Source: an uncultured Erysipelotrichaceae bacterium (GTDB taxonomy: Bacteria; Bacillota_I; Bacilli_A; Erysipelotrichales; Erysipelotrichaceae). Taken from it: a DNA stretch of 53,148 nt. Numbering within the stretch: position 1 is the first letter of the stretch; each line of letters begins with the position of its first letter. The notes beneath the pieces were generated by a model. The model saw only the letters and a program-made list of their open reading frames with translations, did no database searches and was not told the DNA's origin. The stretch covers positions 1 through 53,148 of the forward strand of contig CALVBC010000022.1 in the NCBI GenBank assembly GCA_944325685.1, in the 5' to 3' direction. Positions 51,101 to 53,148 of this stretch are shown one piece after another. The position numbers and the translations under genes were made by a program.

Positions 51101-52503
51101 TCTTAAGGGAGATCTTCGGTGAAGATCATGTCTTTAGGGCAGGCACGATCTCAACGGTCGCCGAAAAGACCGCCTTTGGTTATGCTAAGGGTTACTACGA
51201 AGGAAGACAGATACCATTATCATCGGTATCATCAGCCCAGATCCAAAGGTTGGCGTCAGGATGTGAAGGGGTCAAGCGGACCACTGGTCAGCATCCAGGT
51301 GGCATCATCGTCATCCCAGACTATATGGATGTCTATGACTTCACACCAGTCCAATATCCAGCTAATGACCCGACCGCAACTTGGCGGACGACCCATTTTG
51401 ATTTCCATAAGATCCATGACAATGTCTTAAAATTCGATATCTTAGGTCACGTCGATCCAACAGCGATGCGCCTATTGCAGAATATCTCCGGTATCGATCC
51501 AAAGTCGATCCCAATGAATGATCCTAAGGTCATGTCTTTATTCTCAAGTGCTAAGGAGCTAAATATCAAAGAGGATATCTATGATGAACCGACAGGTGCT
51601 TGTGGCTTGCCGGAATTTGGTACCAGATTTGTCAGAGGTATCTTAGAGCTCACTAAACCATCGACCTTCAGTGACCTTGTCCAGATATCAGGGTTGTCTC
51701 ACGGTACCGATGTCTGGAACAACAATGCCAAAGACCTCGTTGAAGAGGGCATTGCTTTAAAGGATGTCATCGGATGTCGTGACGATATCATGGTCACGAT
51801 GTTAAAGTATGGTCTACCTTCTAAGATGTCCTTTGACATCATGGAAAAGGTCCGTAAAGGTAAAGGGCTTACCGAAGAATATGAAAAGGCGATGATCGAG
51901 CACGATGTGCCTAAGTGGTATATCGACTCCTGTAAGAAGATCAAATACATGTTCCCAAAAGCGCACGCCGTCGCTTATGTCATCATGGCAGTGCGTATCG
52001 CTTGGTTTAAGGTCTACTATCCAAGGCATTACTATGTATCATACTTCTCACTTCGTTGTGATGCCTATGATATCGACATCATGACCAAGGATATCCGTAC
52101 GATCAAGTCATATATGGATCATTTACAGACCAAGATGTTCTCTAATGATCCAGCTAATAAAGCATCAAAGAAAGAAAAGGACCTCTATGATACCTTAGAG
52201 ATCTGTTATGAGATGAAAGCCAGGGGTTATGATCTAGTCAAGATCGATATCAACCGTTCATTGGCGACCGACTTTTTAGTCGATCCGACTAATGACACTG
52301 ATATCATCCCACCTTTCATGGTCATCGATGGTTTAGGTGAAAACGTCGCCAAAAGCATCATCGAAGCGCGCAATGAAAAGCCATTTATATCCAAGGAAGA
52401 TCTGATGAAAAGGACCTTATTATCCAAGACGCTTTTAAAGCGGTTTGAAGATCTTGGCATCTTGGATGGCTTAGATGATACCGACCAAGTGTCTTTGTTT
52501 TAG
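48166..52503 (+). CDS. polC: DNA polymerase III PolC-type alpha subunit
   Basis: The 1445-aa replicative polymerase of low-GC Gram-positives. An N-terminal domain (1-170), an OB fold (about 195-285), a PHP domain with ELHAHTDKSEMDG (about 300-380), and the proofreading exonuclease inserted in PHP with VFDVETSGL (about residue 395) come in PolC order. The polymerase core shows GSRGSVGSS (about 880), a zinc ribbon with CPHC and CPVC, and the catalytic aspartates in PDIDLNFSGE (about 962). It follows rnc by 1 nt, an unusual placement. Confidence 0.97.
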   Translation: MRFSISDFQKRYDLALYHDLLEGLMIEGVVYLKKKDEVLIKVKSPKILPYCVYRDLKSYSDSLIDHQVTLFIRADDQELSLCELAKYLKAYSEDNDMAFKSALPTIKDDQIIIKYDQQKHYDTDGPYFDDLRHYLKDIGYERTIDFAYTEDKEAKEVTIKASDVVVDKPKVVVEPERKWRKSRKFDTSTYMVIRIDDLSEGIDKVAIDGEIFKVDEVTTKTGKTIQTVYLKDEDNAILIKIFESAYFDKEKLKANKEGRWIRVYGQYRYDDFSKDHVFFAEAIEDIDPKIVIEDGAIEKRVELHAHTDKSEMDGICSADELVKAAFKMGHRAIAITDHYDVQSFPDAQAAYYACKKNDPERDFKVLYGCEMAMVDQRVNIVYNKDDSDIADAHYVVFDVETSGLSNKYDYIIEFGAVTMYKGNVESRLDMFIKPPVEISSFTTALTNIKNSDLQKAKTFAECKDEILAYIKDKVLVAHNGIFDYGFLNGELARLGEGPLPNIVVDTLPLAREMFKERKRFALGNVANFYHVDYSKSDAHRADYDAEVLAQVYNLMLKDLKARGIKTFKELDDIQDDTAYTRMKHPYHVTMLAKNKKGLKDLFKLVSIAHTETIAVFGKGGGEEVAAEPRIFRDTLNSMREDLLIGSACLNGEIFTLASEKSQEELEEAMRFYDYIEVQPLENYRLLYEASDQLTYDRLLDVIRNIIATAKKLNKPVVATGDSHYVRKDEKILRDVYIGTQSIGGGRHPLYIRDDTKRMTIASPAQHFRNTEEMLEAFKWLEDEDLIKEIVITNPNKIADMCDIIDPIHSKLYTPVIEGSDDKLRDIVYMTAKERYGDPLDEKISARLKRELDAIIGNGYGVIYYVSHLLVKHSNEDGYLVGSRGSVGSSLVATMSGITEVNPLPPHYVCPHCKHLEWIDDPGCLSGYNLEDKVCPVCGHTMKGDGQDIPFETFLGFNGDKVPDIDLNFSGEYQEKAHLFLREIFGEDHVFRAGTISTVAEKTAFGYAKGYYEGRQIPLSSVSSAQIQRLASGCEGVKRTTGQHPGGIIVIPDYMDVYDFTPVQYPANDPTATWRTTHFDFHKIHDNVLKFDILGHVDPTAMRLLQNISGIDPKSIPMNDPKVMSLFSSAKELNIKEDIYDEPTGACGLPEFGTRFVRGILELTKPSTFSDLVQISGLSHGTDVWNNNAKDLVEEGIALKDVIGCRDDIMVTMLKYGLPSKMSFDIMEKVRKGKGLTEEYEKAMIEHDVPKWYIDSCKKIKYMFPKAHAVAYVIMAVRIAWFKVYYPRHYYVSYFSLRCDAYDIDIMTKDIRTIKSYMDHLQTKMFSNDPANKASKKEKDLYDTLEICYEMKARGYDLVKIDINRSLATDFLVDPTNDTDIIPPFMVIDGLGENVAKSIIEARNEKPFISKEDLMKRTLLSKTLLKRFEDLGILDGLDDTDQVSLF

Positions 52504-52512
52504 GAGGGAAAG

Positions 52513-53058
52513 ATGAACGAGACGATAAAGACGATATTAAAGCGAAGATCGATCAGAAGATTCACTGATGTCAAGATCGATAAGGAAGATCTAAAGCTCA
52601 TCACAGAATGTGCGATCCATGCCCCAAGTGCGATGGGTAGTGACTATTGGCACTTTACGATCATCGATGATGATGATCTTATAAATGAGCTTATAAGGGT
52701 CATGCAGGTGATCTTAGATAAGCCAAGCTATACGATGTATCATCCTAAAGCCTTGATCATCCCATCGACCAGGTGCGATTATCGCTTTGGCAAGGATGAT
52801 AATGCCTGCGCTTTAGAGAACATCTTTATCGCAGCGACATCTTTAGGCATCGGTTCGGTATGGATCAATCAGCTAAATGGCATTGAGGATGATCATCTTA
52901 GGGCTTACTATGATAAGCTCATGATCCCTGAAGACCATGTGGTCTATGGGATCGCAGCTTTAGGATATCCTGATGAAATACCTAACACAAAGGAAAGAAA
53001 AGGCACCTATAAATACTTCGGCTGCACTAGTCAACAGAAAGTAGACACTTTCTTATAA
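52513..53058 (+). CDS. Nitroreductase-family flavoprotein with IS-derived C-terminus
   Basis: A 181-aa FMN enzyme. KRRSIRRFTD at residues 11-20 binds FMN, and HAPSAMGSDYW, SVWINQ and IAALGYPDE are family blocks. The core ends about KYFG (residue 170). The last 11 residues (from Cys-Thr) and the stop codon are read from the terminal sequence of the adjacent insertion element. The natural tail was replaced, but the fold should survive. An AGGAGG ribosome binding site lies right after the polC stop, so it is probably co-transcribed. Confidence 0.82.
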   Translation: MNETIKTILKRRSIRRFTDVKIDKEDLKLITECAIHAPSAMGSDYWHFTIIDDDDLINELIRVMQVILDKPSYTMYHPKALIIPSTRCDYRFGKDDNACALENIFIAATSLGIGSVWINQLNGIEDDHLRAYYDKLMIPEDHVVYGIAALGYPDEIPNTKERKGTYKYFGCTSQQKVDTFL

Positions 53059-53148
53059 ATATCAGTCTTTCTTCTCTTGAAAGTATTCATCCTTTACTTG
53101 TTTAGGTGTCTTATATCCTAAAGCGTAGGCAGGTCTTTCATTATTGAA
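53023..53148 (-). mobile_element. End of an IS3-family (IS150-like) insertion sequence
   Basis: The element end appears to begin at TGCACTAGTCAACAGAAAGT (53023-53042). It contains the short stretch typical of IS3-type ends, followed by the 3' end of a transposase gene reading into the element. The other end lies outside the window, so the boundary at 53023 is an estimate from where the nitroreductase homology stops. Confidence 0.65.
53062..53148 (-). CDS. IS3-type transposase OrfB, C-terminal fragment (window edge)
   Basis: The last 28 codons of a minus-strand gene continuing beyond the window. FNNERPAYALGYKTPKQV, ending in an EKKD tail, is the classic end of an IS3-family DDE transposase (YNxxRP...LGxxTPxxF). 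Confidence 0.82.
   Translation of the reverse strand, partial: FNNERPAYALGYKTPKQVKDEYFQEKKD

Noticed and set aside
1-53148. High density of GATC and ATCGAT across the window
   Set aside because: It is explained by preferred Asp (GAT) and Ile (ATC) codons in neighbouring positions; I see no clustering that suggests a separate function.
1-53148. CRISPR arrays, prophage or plasmid functions
   Set aside because: No regularly spaced repeats, cas genes, phage structural genes or replication-initiation genes were found. The only mobile element is the IS end at the right edge.

Overview
This window comes from an AT-rich, low-GC Gram-positive (Bacillota) chromosome with the standard genetic code, since many genes end in TGA. 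PolC, RlmCD, FakA with a Gls24-like partner, CsoR, NtpF-type V-ATPase genes and rho-independent terminators all fit Bacillota. The V-type ATPase, gene style and codon use suggest an anaerobic gut Erysipelotrichia-like lineage. That placement is inference.

Layout. 1-3.7 kb: a lipoprotein 5'-nucleotidase and a sirtuin (minus strand), then a DMT transporter and chorismate mutase. 3.75-4.03 kb: a compact, highly structured locus that looks like a type I toxin-antitoxin module. 4.1-6.85 kb: a CsoR-controlled copper operon whose CopA carries a complete CopZ as its C-terminal domain with its own ribosome binding site. 6.9-12.7 kb: RlmCD-type rRNA methylase, two unrecognised proteins, aldose 1-epimerase and a DUF349-like coiled-coil protein. 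12.75-13.17 kb: a non-coding stretch built of successive hairpins and closed by a terminator. 13.2-17.8 kb: a small membrane protein, FolT, and an RNA-modification operon (TrhP1-TrhP2-TrmH-TrmH), with acylphosphatase opposite. 17.9-22.2 kb: two M18 aminopeptidases flanking an alkaline-phosphatase-fold enzyme and a thioredoxin-like lipoprotein. 22.2-26 kb: two APC permeases and UcpA behind a CcpA cre-like site. 26-29.3 kb: an accessory islet with an HTH-TPR regulator, a divergent operon of small secreted or membrane proteins, TGGTACCA operator boxes, and a decayed DUF3990/DUF3791 module. 29.3-37.7 kb: a complete nine-gene V-type ATPase operon. 37.8-40.6 kb: a divergent NagZ-like/GH2 pair. 40.6-43.1 kb: a rearrangement scar where an ABC transporter gene and a second HTH-TPR regulator, both missing their 5' parts, abut head to head. 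43.2-53 kb: tRNA-His, gls24-like gene, fakA, recG, rnc, polC and a nitroreductase whose end is formed by an IS3-type element running off the window.

Two themes stand out. First, about a dozen genes have a sigma-A -10 hexamer, often with an extended TGn, placed 6-8 nt before the start codon and no ribosome binding site. They are probably translated from leaderless mRNAs, and this moves several start codons. Second, the intergenic regions hold several undescribed-looking RNA or regulatory units: the toxin-like locus at 3.8 kb, the hairpin array at 12.8-13.17 kb, and the HTH-TPR/secreted-peptide locus at 27 kb.

All assignments rest on reading motifs by eye. No database search, folding program or alignment was run.
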